The notes under the pieces are model-generated. The model saw only the letters and a list, made by a program, of their open reading frames with translations, searched no databases and had not been told where the DNA came from. DNA of 64,000 nucleotides from Haliea sp. (GTDB taxonomy: Bacteria; Pseudomonadota; Gammaproteobacteria; Pseudomonadales; Halieaceae). A program made the translations under genes and the position numbers. Positions 25,360 through 33,725 of this stretch are shown in pieces. The stretch spans positions 1,833-65,832 of the forward strand of contig JAHEBL010000002.1 of the NCBI GenBank assembly GCA_024642265.1, in the 5' to 3' direction. The stretch's first letter is position 1; each line of letters starts with the position of its first letter.

Positions 25360-26129
25360 TGCATCCGGATCGCGCCGTCCAGGCGCACGGTCTCTCCGTT
25401 GACGTAACCGTTGCGAATCAATTCCAGCGCCATGCTGGCGTACTCCGAGGCGTCGCCCATGCGCTTGGGAAACGGCACCATCGCACCCAGCGCCTGCTTC
25501 ATTTCGGGGGTGGCGCGCGCCATCGCGGGCGTATCGAAGATGCCCGGCTGGATGGTGTTCACCCGGATACCTTCACGGGACAGGTCGCGCGCGATGGTCA
25601 GGGTCATACCGACGATCGCCGCCTTGGCGGCCGAGTAGGCGGCCTGCCCCATCTGCCCTTCGGTCGCGGCTGCCGAGGCGGTATTCACCATACTGCCGCG
25701 CTCGCCGTCAATTGGCTCCAGTGTCATCATGCCCGCGGCAGCGCGGGTGATGCAGCGGAAAGTACCTACCGTGTTGAGCTTCAGCACCCATTCGAACTTG
25801 TCGCTGGGAAAGATGTTGATCTCGCCTGTGTTCTTGTCGCGGCGGGCCGTGGGGATGGCGTTGCCGCCGCCGGCGCAACACACCAGGACCCGCTCCTGCC
25901 CATTGGCGGCCCGCGCTGTTGCAAAGGCGCCATCGACGCTGTCGTCGGACAGCACGTCGCACTGGGCGAAGGTCGAGCCCGTTTCCGCCGCCGCTCGCGC
26001 GCCGGTTTCCTCGTTGAGATCGAAGATGGTAACCCTGGCGCCCAGCGCGCGCAGCGCCTTTACAGTGGCCAGCCCGAGTCCGGATGCACCACCGGTCACT
26101 ACCGCTGCGACTGAGGAATCTATCTTCAT
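25350..26129 (-). CDS. SDR family oxidoreductase (3-hydroxyacyl-CoA dehydrogenase type II-like)
   Basis: A 259-aa SDR resembling HSD17B10/type II 3-hydroxyacyl-CoA dehydrogenases: VVTGGASGLGLATVKAL at the N terminus, CCAGGGNA for the NNAG element, NTASAAATEGQMGQAAYSAAKAA for the Ser and Tyr-x3-Lys residues, and PFPKRMGDASEYASMALEL near the end, typical of this subgroup. It may oxidise a 3-hydroxyacyl-CoA in beta-oxidation-like degradation. It is divergent from the CoA-transferase, and its promoter carries the CAACACTGTTG operator also found before the thiolase gene. Confidence 0.9.
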   Translation of the reverse strand: MKIDSSVAAVVTGGASGLGLATVKALRALGARVTIFDLNEETGARAAAETGSTFAQCDVLSDDSVDGAFATARAANGQERVLVCCAGGGNAIPTARRDKNTGEINIFPSDKFEWVLKLNTVGTFRCITRAAAGMMTLEPIDGERGSMVNTASAAATEGQMGQAAYSAAKAAIVGMTLTIARDLSREGIRVNTIQPGIFDTPAMARATPEMKQALGAMVPFPKRMGDASEYASMALELIRNGYVNGETVRLDGAIRMQPR

Positions 26130-26187
26130 GTTTTTCTCCCGGTTTATTGTGGATGCGCGCCGTGACTGCCGCCCTCGGAGGCGTCAG

Positions 26188-26238
26188 TTTATACCGCAGG
26201 GCGCATTACTATGCAACAGTGTTGTTGATATGTATAAT
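26188..26238. promoter_or_regulatory. Divergent promoter with shared CAACA(C/G)TGTTG operator
   Basis: For the SDR (minus) the -35 is TTGCAT (26216-26211), the spacer 17 nt, and the -10 TATAAA (26193-26188). For the CoA-transferase (plus) a perfect -10 TATAAT is at 26233-26238. An 11-bp palindrome CAACAGTGTTG at 26214-26224 overlaps the SDR -35 and would also cover the CoA-transferase -35 zone, so one repressor could block both genes. The same operator-to-promoter geometry recurs at 47503-47539. Confidence 0.65.
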
Positions 26239-26300
26239 GATTCGCCAAAAGCAAGACAGCCTGCTTACGACTCGAGCCGGCGACGCAAACTGGAGCAATT

Positions 26301-27527
26301 ATGACACAGGTAATGAAAGGGGTACGGGTCCTGGAAGTGGCGCAGATGACCTTTGTCCCTGCCGCCGGTGCGATTCTCGCGGACTGGGGGGCGGACGTCA
26401 TCAAGATAGAGCACCCGCTGCGCGGTGACTCCCAGCGCGGCTTCGTCAACATGGGCGGTGTCAAGGTCAACCCCAAACGCAGCCCCTTCGTGGAACACCC
26501 CAACCGTGGCAAGCGCAGCGTCGGCGTCGATATCACCAAGCCCGAGGGTATCCAGGTTATCTACGAGCTGGCCAGGACCGCGGACGTGTTCCTCACCAAT
26601 TACCTGCCCCGGCAGCGCCAGAAATTCAAGTTCGACCTGGAGCACATCCGCGCGGCGAACCCGAATATCATCTACGCCCGCGGCAGCGCCTATGGCGACA
26701 AGGGGCCGGAGCGCGATGTCGGCGGTTTCGACGGCACCGCGTTCTGGAACCGCAGCGGTGTCGCCACCGCCATGTCACCGCCCGAACTGCCTGGCCCCAT
26801 ATCACAGGGGATCCCCGCCTTCGGCGATTCCATCGGTGGCATGAATATCGCGGGCGGGATCTCCGCTGCACTGTTCCACCGGGAGCGCACCGGCGAAGCG
26901 CTGGAGCTGGACGTCTCCCTGCTCAGCAGCGCGTGGTGGGCGGCGGGTACCTCGATCGACATGGGCATCGACTGCGGGCAGGTCTCGCGCAACCGTATGC
27001 CGACCTCCGGCGGTAACCCCGGCAACCCTTTCATGGGTAATTACACCACCTCGGACGGCGGCACCATCAACATGTGCACCCTTACCCCGGGGCCGCATAT
27101 CCGCAATGTGTTCGAACACCTGGGGTTGCCCGAGGCAGCCGACGATGAGCGTTTCGCCACCGTCGAGGCCCTGATGCAGAACTGGCAGGCCGCCAGCGAC
27201 CTGATACGCGACAAATTCGCAGAGAAGCCATTCGATTACTGGCGCACGCACCTGAAAACCATGTCCGGCCAGTGGGCCCCGGTTCTCGACCTGCTCAGTA
27301 TTGCCCAGGACGAGCAGGCCCTGGCCAACGACATGCTGTTCGAGGTCGAGGCCGCTGATGGTGGCGAGCCGGTTAAACTGGTGCGGGGCCCGGTGCAGTT
27401 CAATCACGAACCCACCAGGACCACCCGCGCCCCCGAGGCATCGGAGCATACGGAGCTGGTGCTGATGGAAATGGGGATGGAGTGGGATATGATTGAGCAA
27501 CTGAAAGAAAAGGGCGCGATAGCCTGA
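26301..27527 (+). CDS. Family III CoA-transferase (CaiB/BaiF)
   Basis: A 408-aa class III CoA-transferase that moves CoA between carboxylates through an aspartyl anhydride intermediate. The opening VMKGVRVLEVAQMTFVPAAG and the segment IKIEHPLRGDSQRG are characteristic. The catalytic Asp is probably in GGFDGTAFWNRSG near residue 147. It heads a plus-strand operon with a 96-aa protein (28-nt gap) and an acyl-CoA ligase, giving two alternative ways to load CoA on one substrate. Steroid or terpenoid side-chain acids are possible substrates by context only. Confidence 0.92.
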   Translation: MTQVMKGVRVLEVAQMTFVPAAGAILADWGADVIKIEHPLRGDSQRGFVNMGGVKVNPKRSPFVEHPNRGKRSVGVDITKPEGIQVIYELARTADVFLTNYLPRQRQKFKFDLEHIRAANPNIIYARGSAYGDKGPERDVGGFDGTAFWNRSGVATAMSPPELPGPISQGIPAFGDSIGGMNIAGGISAALFHRERTGEALELDVSLLSSAWWAAGTSIDMGIDCGQVSRNRMPTSGGNPGNPFMGNYTTSDGGTINMCTLTPGPHIRNVFEHLGLPEAADDERFATVEALMQNWQAASDLIRDKFAEKPFDYWRTHLKTMSGQWAPVLDLLSIAQDEQALANDMLFEVEAADGGEPVKLVRGPVQFNHEPTRTTRAPEASEHTELVLMEMGMEWDMIEQLKEKGAIA

Positions 27528-27554
27528 TTTCACCCTAGTTTTTGCGAGAGAGCC

Positions 27555-27845
27555 ATGAAACCTGGAACAAGACTGAAAAGCGCAGTGTGCGACACCGAAG
27601 TGATGGTGATCCGCGGCGGTGATGGCGCCATCGAATGTGGCGGCGCCCCCATGGCCGAGGACAAGCCGGCTGCCGGCGGCGAGCCTGCAGCTGAATTCGC
27701 CGGGGGCACGCTGATGGGCAAGCGCTACGTCGACGAGGCGGGCACAATAGAGCTGCTCTGCGTGAAACCCGGCAAGGGGTCGCTGTCGGTCGATGGCGCC
27801 GCGCTGCGAACCAAGGACGCCAAAACACTGCCCTCATCCGACTGA
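27555..27845 (+). CDS. Small conserved-type protein with three cysteines, unknown function
   Basis: A 96-aa acidic protein located between the CoA-transferase (28 nt upstream) and the acyl-CoA ligase (9 nt downstream). Cysteines occur in KSAVCDTEV (residue 12), AIECGGAPM (28) and IELLCVKPG (74). The middle (about 31-50) is Ala/Gly/Glu-rich and probably a flexible linker, leaving two short beta-rich parts. I believe similar small proteins accompany acyl-CoA ligases in other bacteria, but I cannot confirm it here. It may be a ligase accessory factor or metal-binding protein. The frame has the same codon bias as its neighbours, supporting a real gene. Confidence 0.72.
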   Translation: MKPGTRLKSAVCDTEVMVIRGGDGAIECGGAPMAEDKPAAGGEPAAEFAGGTLMGKRYVDEAGTIELLCVKPGKGSLSVDGAALRTKDAKTLPSSD

Positions 27846-27853
27846 CCCAGTCG

Positions 27854-29344
27854 ATGAATATTGCACTATTGCTGCAGATGGCAGCCGATACCGACCCCGG
27901 GCGTATCGCCCTGGTCTGTGACGGCCGGCGCTGGTCCTACGGCGCCCTGCAGGCGGCGGCCAGGGGCGCTGCCGCGAATATCGTGGCGGGTGGCTGCGCG
28001 CACGTTGCGCTGCTGGATGAAAGCAGCGAGGCTGCACCCATCGCCCTGTTCGGGGCCGCCCTTGCCGGCGTCCCCTACGTCCCGCTCAACTACCGCCTGG
28101 CCGATACCGACCTCGCCGCCCTGCTGCAGCGGATTGCCCCGGCCTGCGTGATCGGCGACATCGACCGTGTCCAGCGCCTGGACCCGGAGGGCGGGCATAC
28201 CTGCCTGGGCAGGGACGCATTTGTCGCCGCTGCCGAGGCCGCCGCCGATGGCGCCTCCGATGAGGAACGCGAGGGCGAGGGCATCGCCGCCCAGATTTTT
28301 ACCAGCGGCACCACCGCCGCCCCCAAGGCCGCCCTGCTGCGTCACTCCAACCTGCTCGGTTATATCCTGGGCACCGTGGAATTCTGCTCGGCGGCAGAGG
28401 ACGACGCCCAGCTGGTCTGTGTTCCGCCCTACCATATCGCCGGGATCTCCGCGCTGCTCAGCTCGATCTATGCCATGCGCCGGCTGGTCCTGCTGCCCGC
28501 CTTCGACCCCGATGACTGGCTTGAGCTCGTCGCTACGGAGAAGGTCACCAACGCCTTCCTGGTGCCCACCATGCTGGCGCGTATCATCGAGCGCATCGAC
28601 GCCGGCGCGCCCGCCGCGCTGGACTCCTTGCAAGCTATTGCCTACGGCGGCGGGCGCATGCCGCTGGAGCTCATTCGGCGTGCCCTGGACCTGTTCCCCA
28701 CCGCCAGCTTCACCAACGCCTACGGCCTGACCGAAACCAGTTCCACCATCGCCCTGCTGGGGCCGGAAGAACATCGCCTGGCCCAGACCTCCGACGATCC
28801 TGCGGTGCGGGCGCGTCTGGGCTCGGTCGGCCGACCGTTGCCCACGGTGGAACTCGAGATACGCGACGAGGAGGGCCGGCCGCTATCTGCGGGTGAGCGC
28901 GGGGAAATCTACGTCCGCGGCGAGCAGGTCTCCGGCGAGTACCGGGAACGGAGCGCGCTGGATGCAGAGGGCTGGTTTCCCACCCGGGACGCCGGCTGGC
29001 TGGATGAGGAGGGCTACCTGTTTCTCACCGGGCGCGCGGACGACGTCATCGTGCGCGGCGGTGAAAACATCTCGCCCGGGGAAATCGAGGATGTACTGAT
29101 GACCCACCCGGCCATCGTCGACGCAGCGGCGGTGGGTGTGCCCTCGGTGGAATGGGGTGAAGCGGTGGGCGTCGCAGTGGTCGTGAAGCCGGGGCCGGAA
29201 ACCCCCGGTGATGAGGAACTGCGCGCCCTCGTCAAGGACCGCCTGCGCTCCTCCCGGGTACCCGAGCGCATCGTCAGACTGCAGGCACTGCCCTACAACG
29301 AGATGGGCAAGCTGTTGCGACGCAAGGTACGCGAGGTTTTTTGA
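27854..29344 (+). CDS. Class I adenylate-forming acyl-CoA ligase
   Basis: A 496-aa AMP-dependent synthetase/ligase. The phosphate-binding loop is FTSGTTAAPKAALLRHSN near residue 150, TNAYGLTETSS near 287, the hinge is LFLTGRADDVIVRGGENISP near 390-410, and the catalytic lysine is in NEMGKLLRR near the end. It converts a carboxylic acid, ATP and CoA to an acyl-CoA. The N terminus is short compared with long-chain FadD enzymes, suggesting a medium-chain or cyclic acid. It is co-directional with the CoA-transferase and the 96-aa protein. Confidence 0.92.
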   Translation: MNIALLLQMAADTDPGRIALVCDGRRWSYGALQAAARGAAANIVAGGCAHVALLDESSEAAPIALFGAALAGVPYVPLNYRLADTDLAALLQRIAPACVIGDIDRVQRLDPEGGHTCLGRDAFVAAAEAAADGASDEEREGEGIAAQIFTSGTTAAPKAALLRHSNLLGYILGTVEFCSAAEDDAQLVCVPPYHIAGISALLSSIYAMRRLVLLPAFDPDDWLELVATEKVTNAFLVPTMLARIIERIDAGAPAALDSLQAIAYGGGRMPLELIRRALDLFPTASFTNAYGLTETSSTIALLGPEEHRLAQTSDDPAVRARLGSVGRPLPTVELEIRDEEGRPLSAGERGEIYVRGEQVSGEYRERSALDAEGWFPTRDAGWLDEEGYLFLTGRADDVIVRGGENISPGEIEDVLMTHPAIVDAAAVGVPSVEWGEAVGVAVVVKPGPETPGDEELRALVKDRLRSSRVPERIVRLQALPYNEMGKLLRRKVREVF

Positions 29345-29481
29345 GCACTACCACAGGAGCGGTTCAGCGGTCGCACACGGGGCCGCTGTATAGCGCACTG
29401 GCCAGACCGATCTCCAGGAGTAAAGCGACAAGCCCACCAGGTAGGTGCCGATCAAAGTTGCCCCGGTAAGGCTGAAGAAAA

Positions 29482-30567
29482 ATGAAGAACTGGAAGAGTA
29501 GAAAGATCCTTGTCCTGCTGTTGCTCGCAGTGCTGGGATTTGGTCTGTGGTCTTATAGGTGGACCTACACAGATCACGGGCGACTGGACTACAAGGCCGC
29601 GCTCAGCCTTCACCTGCTCAGCTTCGAGCGCAAGCTGAAGCCGCGGCCGGAGTCGGACTTCGAAATCGATATGCCGGTCAACCTGGCATTCGGTCTCAGT
29701 ATGCTGATGCCGCGGGACGAGGTGGCGCGGGTAGAGGATCGCACGATCGACGGCCCGGAATCTGCCTTGCCGATCCGCATCTACTGGCCTCGGGTGGGAG
29801 CAGGCGACGAGAGCGTCACCACAACACCGCCGGTCATCGTCTATTTTCACGGTGGCGGTTTCGTGGTGGGCGACATCGATATTTTCGACCCGCTGGCGCG
29901 CTCCCTGGCAAACCACACCCGCTCCATCGTCATTTCAGTCGATTACCGCCTCGCCCCGGAGCACCCCTACCCGGCGGCAGTGAACGATGCCTATGCGGCA
30001 CTCCTGTGGGCTGCCGATAACGCGCAATCACTGGGCGGCGATCCCGGCCGGCTTGTCGTCGCGGGTGACAGCGCCGGCGGAACGCTTGCTACGGTCACCG
30101 CCCTGCGAGCCCGGGACGAAAACGGCCCCCGCATCGCCTACCAGGTACTTTATTACCCCGGCGTCGACTTTATTACGACTTACCCGAGTACGGAAAAATT
30201 CGGCGAGGGGTACGGTCTGCCCGCCAGGGCCACCCATGCGATGAGAGAGGCCTACATGGGAGGTGAGGCTGACAGAAAGCATCCCTACCTGTCGCCGCTG
30301 TTCGCGGCAAGCCTCCAGCGATTACCACCGGCATTGATCGTCACGGCGGGATTCGATCCCCTGACCGACAGCGCCAGAGCCTACGCGGAAAAATTGCGGG
30401 GGGATGGGGTCGCAGTCACGGCCATACACTACCCGGGCATGATTCACGGCTTCATGGGCATCGTGTTCTTCGACCAGCAGCAGGACGCTCTGGAAAAGAC
30501 TGCCGAGGCGCTCGATTCAGCCTGGCGCAGCGACAGCGGCGCCCGTGATACCGGCGCCGGCTCCTGA
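29482..30567 (+). CDS. Alpha/beta hydrolase, hormone-sensitive-lipase family, membrane-anchored
   Basis: A 361-aa esterase. Residues 8-25 (ILVLLLLAVLGFGLWSYR) form a signal anchor, so the catalytic domain is probably periplasmic. The oxyanion motif HGGGF is near residue 122, the nucleophile elbow GDSAGG near 195, and the final His is in GMIHGFMGI near 327, the standard HSL order. It likely hydrolyses short or medium acyl esters. It follows the acyl-CoA ligase by 137 nt with no clear promoter and may be the last gene of that operon. Confidence 0.9.
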   Translation: MKNWKSRKILVLLLLAVLGFGLWSYRWTYTDHGRLDYKAALSLHLLSFERKLKPRPESDFEIDMPVNLAFGLSMLMPRDEVARVEDRTIDGPESALPIRIYWPRVGAGDESVTTTPPVIVYFHGGGFVVGDIDIFDPLARSLANHTRSIVISVDYRLAPEHPYPAAVNDAYAALLWAADNAQSLGGDPGRLVVAGDSAGGTLATVTALRARDENGPRIAYQVLYYPGVDFITTYPSTEKFGEGYGLPARATHAMREAYMGGEADRKHPYLSPLFAASLQRLPPALIVTAGFDPLTDSARAYAEKLRGDGVAVTAIHYPGMIHGFMGIVFFDQQQDALEKTAEALDSAWRSDSGARDTGAGS

Positions 30568-30630
30568 GCCTGTCGAATACCCTGCGACACCACATCGATG
30601 GTACGGGTGCCAGCCAATACCCGCAAAGCA

Positions 30631-32766
30631 CTATTCGACAACAACCCGGACTCTTTCCAGGTTGCGGACCAGCGCAAACGGCGTATTGGTGTCACCCTCT
30701 CGCTGCGAGGCCACTTTCAGGGTCACGAAATAGGTCCCGGGAGCGCTGAAACTGTGTTGTGTTTTCAGTGTCAGGGTCTCTCCCGCGGCCTTGTTCAGTG
30801 CCACCGGAACGGAAAAACCTCCGCTACCGTCCAGGTCCCATGCGGCTTCCACGATCTGGCCGGTGCCCCTGGGCACCTCGATACTCGCCAGCAATGTGAC
30901 CGGCTCACCAACAGCCACCTCGGCCCGTTTTGAGCCGTTGGCATCCAGCCGGATGACCGGCTGTATCCCACCGCGCGCGTTGGCGTCGGCGGGCATCTTT
31001 ACCTGCCCGTCCACAACCTCATAGTTTGTCGTCGCAGGCGGTTCGACCCCTTTTTCGACCCAGGCACTGAGATCGCGCAGGGCCTGTTGCAGAACCCCCA
31101 GGTAGCTGACAGTCCGGGTCGGCTCCAGCTGCTGGCCGCGGTCCCCGTGATTGGCGCGGTCGGTATACCACAGGCGAAAATGCGTGTTTGTGTCTGCGCC
31201 GAAACGGGTTTCCACCTGGCGGCGATACCAGTCCCCCTGCCAGGGGTAGGCCTCCGTGTCGTGCAGGTTGGACAGCACGATCATTTTGCCCTTGAAATCC
31301 CCGGTCGGAACGGTTCCGGCCGCCGCCATGGTAAAGAGCGGCCCCAGGATAAGCGGGCGTTGCGGATAGAGGGGCTTGCCCTCCCCGTCCCTGAACTGGT
31401 CCCAGACAGGGTAGCCCTCCGCGGGCACCTGGTGGCGGTGATAGGTTTGCGAGGCGAGGAAATTCAGGTTATTGATCTCCACTTCGTCGCCCACTTTCAG
31501 TTGCGCCAGCACGGCACTGGCCTCGTCGCCCACCAGCAGGTAGTTGCCCACAAGCTCCCTGGTAGCCAGCAGCGTCTGCCCGCTCGCCGCGCCGCTCCTG
31601 ACAAATATATCGGAGCCAAGAATTTCATTGTCCGGAACGCTTGCCAGCTCGATCGCCATGGGTTGCTTGTAGGAGGCATCGCCTATCATGTCCTTGAATG
31701 CATCGTCGGCCAGCCCCTTCGACGACCCACCCTGCATGGCCCTCTTCAGTCCCGACTGCTCGGCATCCTCCGCCGTGACCAGGCTTTTGACCGAGGTGCG
31801 ATGCGTGATCGAGGCGGCCTTGAGTGATAGCGGCGGTTCGAAGCCCTCATAACCGGCTTTGGACCAGAAATCCTCGGAAAAATAGCCCGGGTCGGCCATG
31901 AGCACACCGGCAAAGAGCGCCGCAAAGCCGTGCAGGTCGAGCCTGTCATGGACGTACCAGGCTGCCAACGGAAAGCCCATCTTCGTCACTTCGGTGAACG
32001 CTGCGGCCTCCTCATCCGTAAGGCCGGCATAGGGGTCCGTTTGCGAGCCGACATCGAGCGCATCGGCTATCCCGGGCAGCTTGTGCTTCAGCACGCGCAG
32101 GGCGTATGAGCGCACGGTAAATACGTTGGGGATGGCCATAGGCGAACCGATCACGTAGGGCACGGCGCCATCCCACACACCCTCGGTATTTTCCATGCCA
32201 CCGGCGGTGCGGTAAGCGCCACCGCTACCGCCGAAGGCATAGCCGTAGGGCCGCTGGCAGCCGTACATCTGCGCGGCCACTATCCGCGAATACTGTGCGG
32301 CGGCCGCGTTGGCCCGATAGGCGGATATAGTGGGATCGACATTGGCACCCGGCTTGCCGGTCTGGCTTCTGCCCCCGCCGTTGGTCTCTATGAAGTAGGC
32401 GCCGCTATCGATTGAGAAACCAATTTTGTCGTCCTCCCCGGAACTGCCCTGGGAGACCAGTTCACTCATCGGCACGGGCGTGATGTATTGGAAAAAACGT
32501 CCCCGGTACTGGTCTTTGGGGGGAAAGTAATAGGAAAAGCGTGTCTCGGTCCCTTCAAATCCGCCGTGCACATAACGATGCCTGACCGGCTCGGAGCGCC
32601 ATTCGTCCAAATCCACATAGGCTTTGGTGAAAAGCGGATCTTCCTGCATAGCGACCTCTATAGTGCCTGTCACCTCACACTCGCTTGCGGCAACGGGTAC
32701 GGAATTACCCGGCAGCGGGCTCAGTAATAACCATAACAAGGCTGATCGCCAGGCGACAAGGGACAT
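30631..32766 (-). CDS. Secreted alpha/beta hydrolase with C-terminal PKD-like domain
   Basis: About 711 aa. A signal peptide (WRSALLWLLLSPLPGNSVPVAA) starts at the ATG at 32766. The central region is an atypical alpha/beta hydrolase of the tannase-like kind: YAFGGSGGAYRT holds the candidate nucleophile Ser, and WYTDRANHGD near residue 550 may hold the catalytic His. The last ~90 residues (RAEVAVGEPVTLLAS ... PGTYFVTLKVASQREGD) look like a PKD/Ig-like beta domain. It is the last gene of the WS/DGAT-sulfotransferase operon. Extracellular or periplasmic ester hydrolysis feeding storage-lipid synthesis is a reasonable inference. Confidence 0.72.
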   Translation of the reverse strand: MSLVAWRSALLWLLLSPLPGNSVPVAASECEVTGTIEVAMQEDPLFTKAYVDLDEWRSEPVRHRYVHGGFEGTETRFSYYFPPKDQYRGRFFQYITPVPMSELVSQGSSGEDDKIGFSIDSGAYFIETNGGGRSQTGKPGANVDPTISAYRANAAAAQYSRIVAAQMYGCQRPYGYAFGGSGGAYRTAGGMENTEGVWDGAVPYVIGSPMAIPNVFTVRSYALRVLKHKLPGIADALDVGSQTDPYAGLTDEEAAAFTEVTKMGFPLAAWYVHDRLDLHGFAALFAGVLMADPGYFSEDFWSKAGYEGFEPPLSLKAASITHRTSVKSLVTAEDAEQSGLKRAMQGGSSKGLADDAFKDMIGDASYKQPMAIELASVPDNEILGSDIFVRSGAASGQTLLATRELVGNYLLVGDEASAVLAQLKVGDEVEINNLNFLASQTYHRHQVPAEGYPVWDQFRDGEGKPLYPQRPLILGPLFTMAAAGTVPTGDFKGKMIVLSNLHDTEAYPWQGDWYRRQVETRFGADTNTHFRLWYTDRANHGDRGQQLEPTRTVSYLGVLQQALRDLSAWVEKGVEPPATTNYEVVDGQVKMPADANARGGIQPVIRLDANGSKRAEVAVGEPVTLLASIEVPRGTGQIVEAAWDLDGSGGFSVPVALNKAAGETLTLKTQHSFSAPGTYFVTLKVASQREGDTNTPFALVRNLERVRVVVE

Positions 32767-32807
32767 ATCCGGGTACCTGCAAAAATGTAAACGGCTTCCA
32801 CGATGCA

Positions 32808-33725
32808 TCAGAGTGACGCAACTTTCGCGAGGACCTCTTCCGCATAACGCGATGCATTATCGCACCACTCGCTCCTCGTTTTGCCCTCGAAATGCGATGC
32901 GGCGCCGACCACGCCCAGGGCCTTGTACTCCCCGATACGGTCGAGCACGGCCTGCGCTTCCCAGGACTCCCCCGGTTCCATAATGCTGGCGAGGAAGACG
33001 ACCGGGGGGTCCTCGCGGCCGATCCTCTCGCAGTGCTCGTGCATGTAATCTATGCCGGCGACCAGATCCTCCTTACCCACCATCGAGCGGGTGCGTGTCG
33101 TGCTGGTCGGGGCATGGCCGGTAAAGAAAGGATTCCAGCCATCCGCCAACTCCACCGCGCGCCGAATAGCGCGCTTTGCATTGCCGCCGACGTAAACCGG
33201 TGGATGGGGTTTCTGCACAGGCGCCGGACGCATTCGGCTGCCGCGTGCGCTGTAGCCAGTACCCTCGAAGTCAAATTCCTCGCCCGTCCAGGCCAGTTTC
33301 ATGGCCCGCAGGTATTCATCAAAAAGATCATTGCGCTGTTCGAAATCCACACCCAGTGCAAAGTACTCACCCTTCATGTAACCGGCGCCCATGCCAAGGG
33401 TCAGGCGGCCCCCGGAAAACACATCCAGGGTCGAGGCGGCCCGCGCGGTAATAAACGGGTTGCGGTAAGTCGCCACCAGAATACCCGTCTGCAAGCGCAG
33501 TGTAGTCGTGTGCGCGGCGACCATGCTGAGCATGACAAACGGGTCCTGGGCATCGTGGCCGCCGGCATCACGCCAGCGCGCAGTGGGACAGGGGTGGTCG
33601 GTGACATTGCCGGCGTTGAAGCCAAGTTTTTCAACGTGCCGGGAAATCTGGGCGACCGCTTCCTGCGTGAGGAATTCGTCCGCCTGCGCGGTCTGGTCAA
33701 AAGGCAAGGTCACATTGATTTTCAT
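32808..33725 (-). CDS. LLM class F420-dependent-type oxidoreductase
   Basis: A 305-aa luciferase-like protein with the family phrases GNVTDHPCPTARW, LRLQTGILVATYRNPF, VFSGGRLTLGMGAGYM and KPHPPVYVGGNAKRAI, closely matching the TIGR03619-type F420-dependent subgroup. The ATG overlaps the upstream gene's stop (ATGA), indicating coupling. The cofactor may be F420 or FMN. It lies within the operon that also codes a sulfotransferase, a lipocalin-like protein and a WS/DGAT, parallel to the LLM-sulfotransferase pair at 70-2361. Confidence 0.9.
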   Translation of the reverse strand: MKINVTLPFDQTAQADEFLTQEAVAQISRHVEKLGFNAGNVTDHPCPTARWRDAGGHDAQDPFVMLSMVAAHTTTLRLQTGILVATYRNPFITARAASTLDVFSGGRLTLGMGAGYMKGEYFALGVDFEQRNDLFDEYLRAMKLAWTGEEFDFEGTGYSARGSRMRPAPVQKPHPPVYVGGNAKRAIRRAVELADGWNPFFTGHAPTSTTRTRSMVGKEDLVAGIDYMHEHCERIGREDPPVVFLASIMEPGESWEAQAVLDRIGEYKALGVVGAASHFEGKTRSEWCDNASRYAEEVLAKVASL

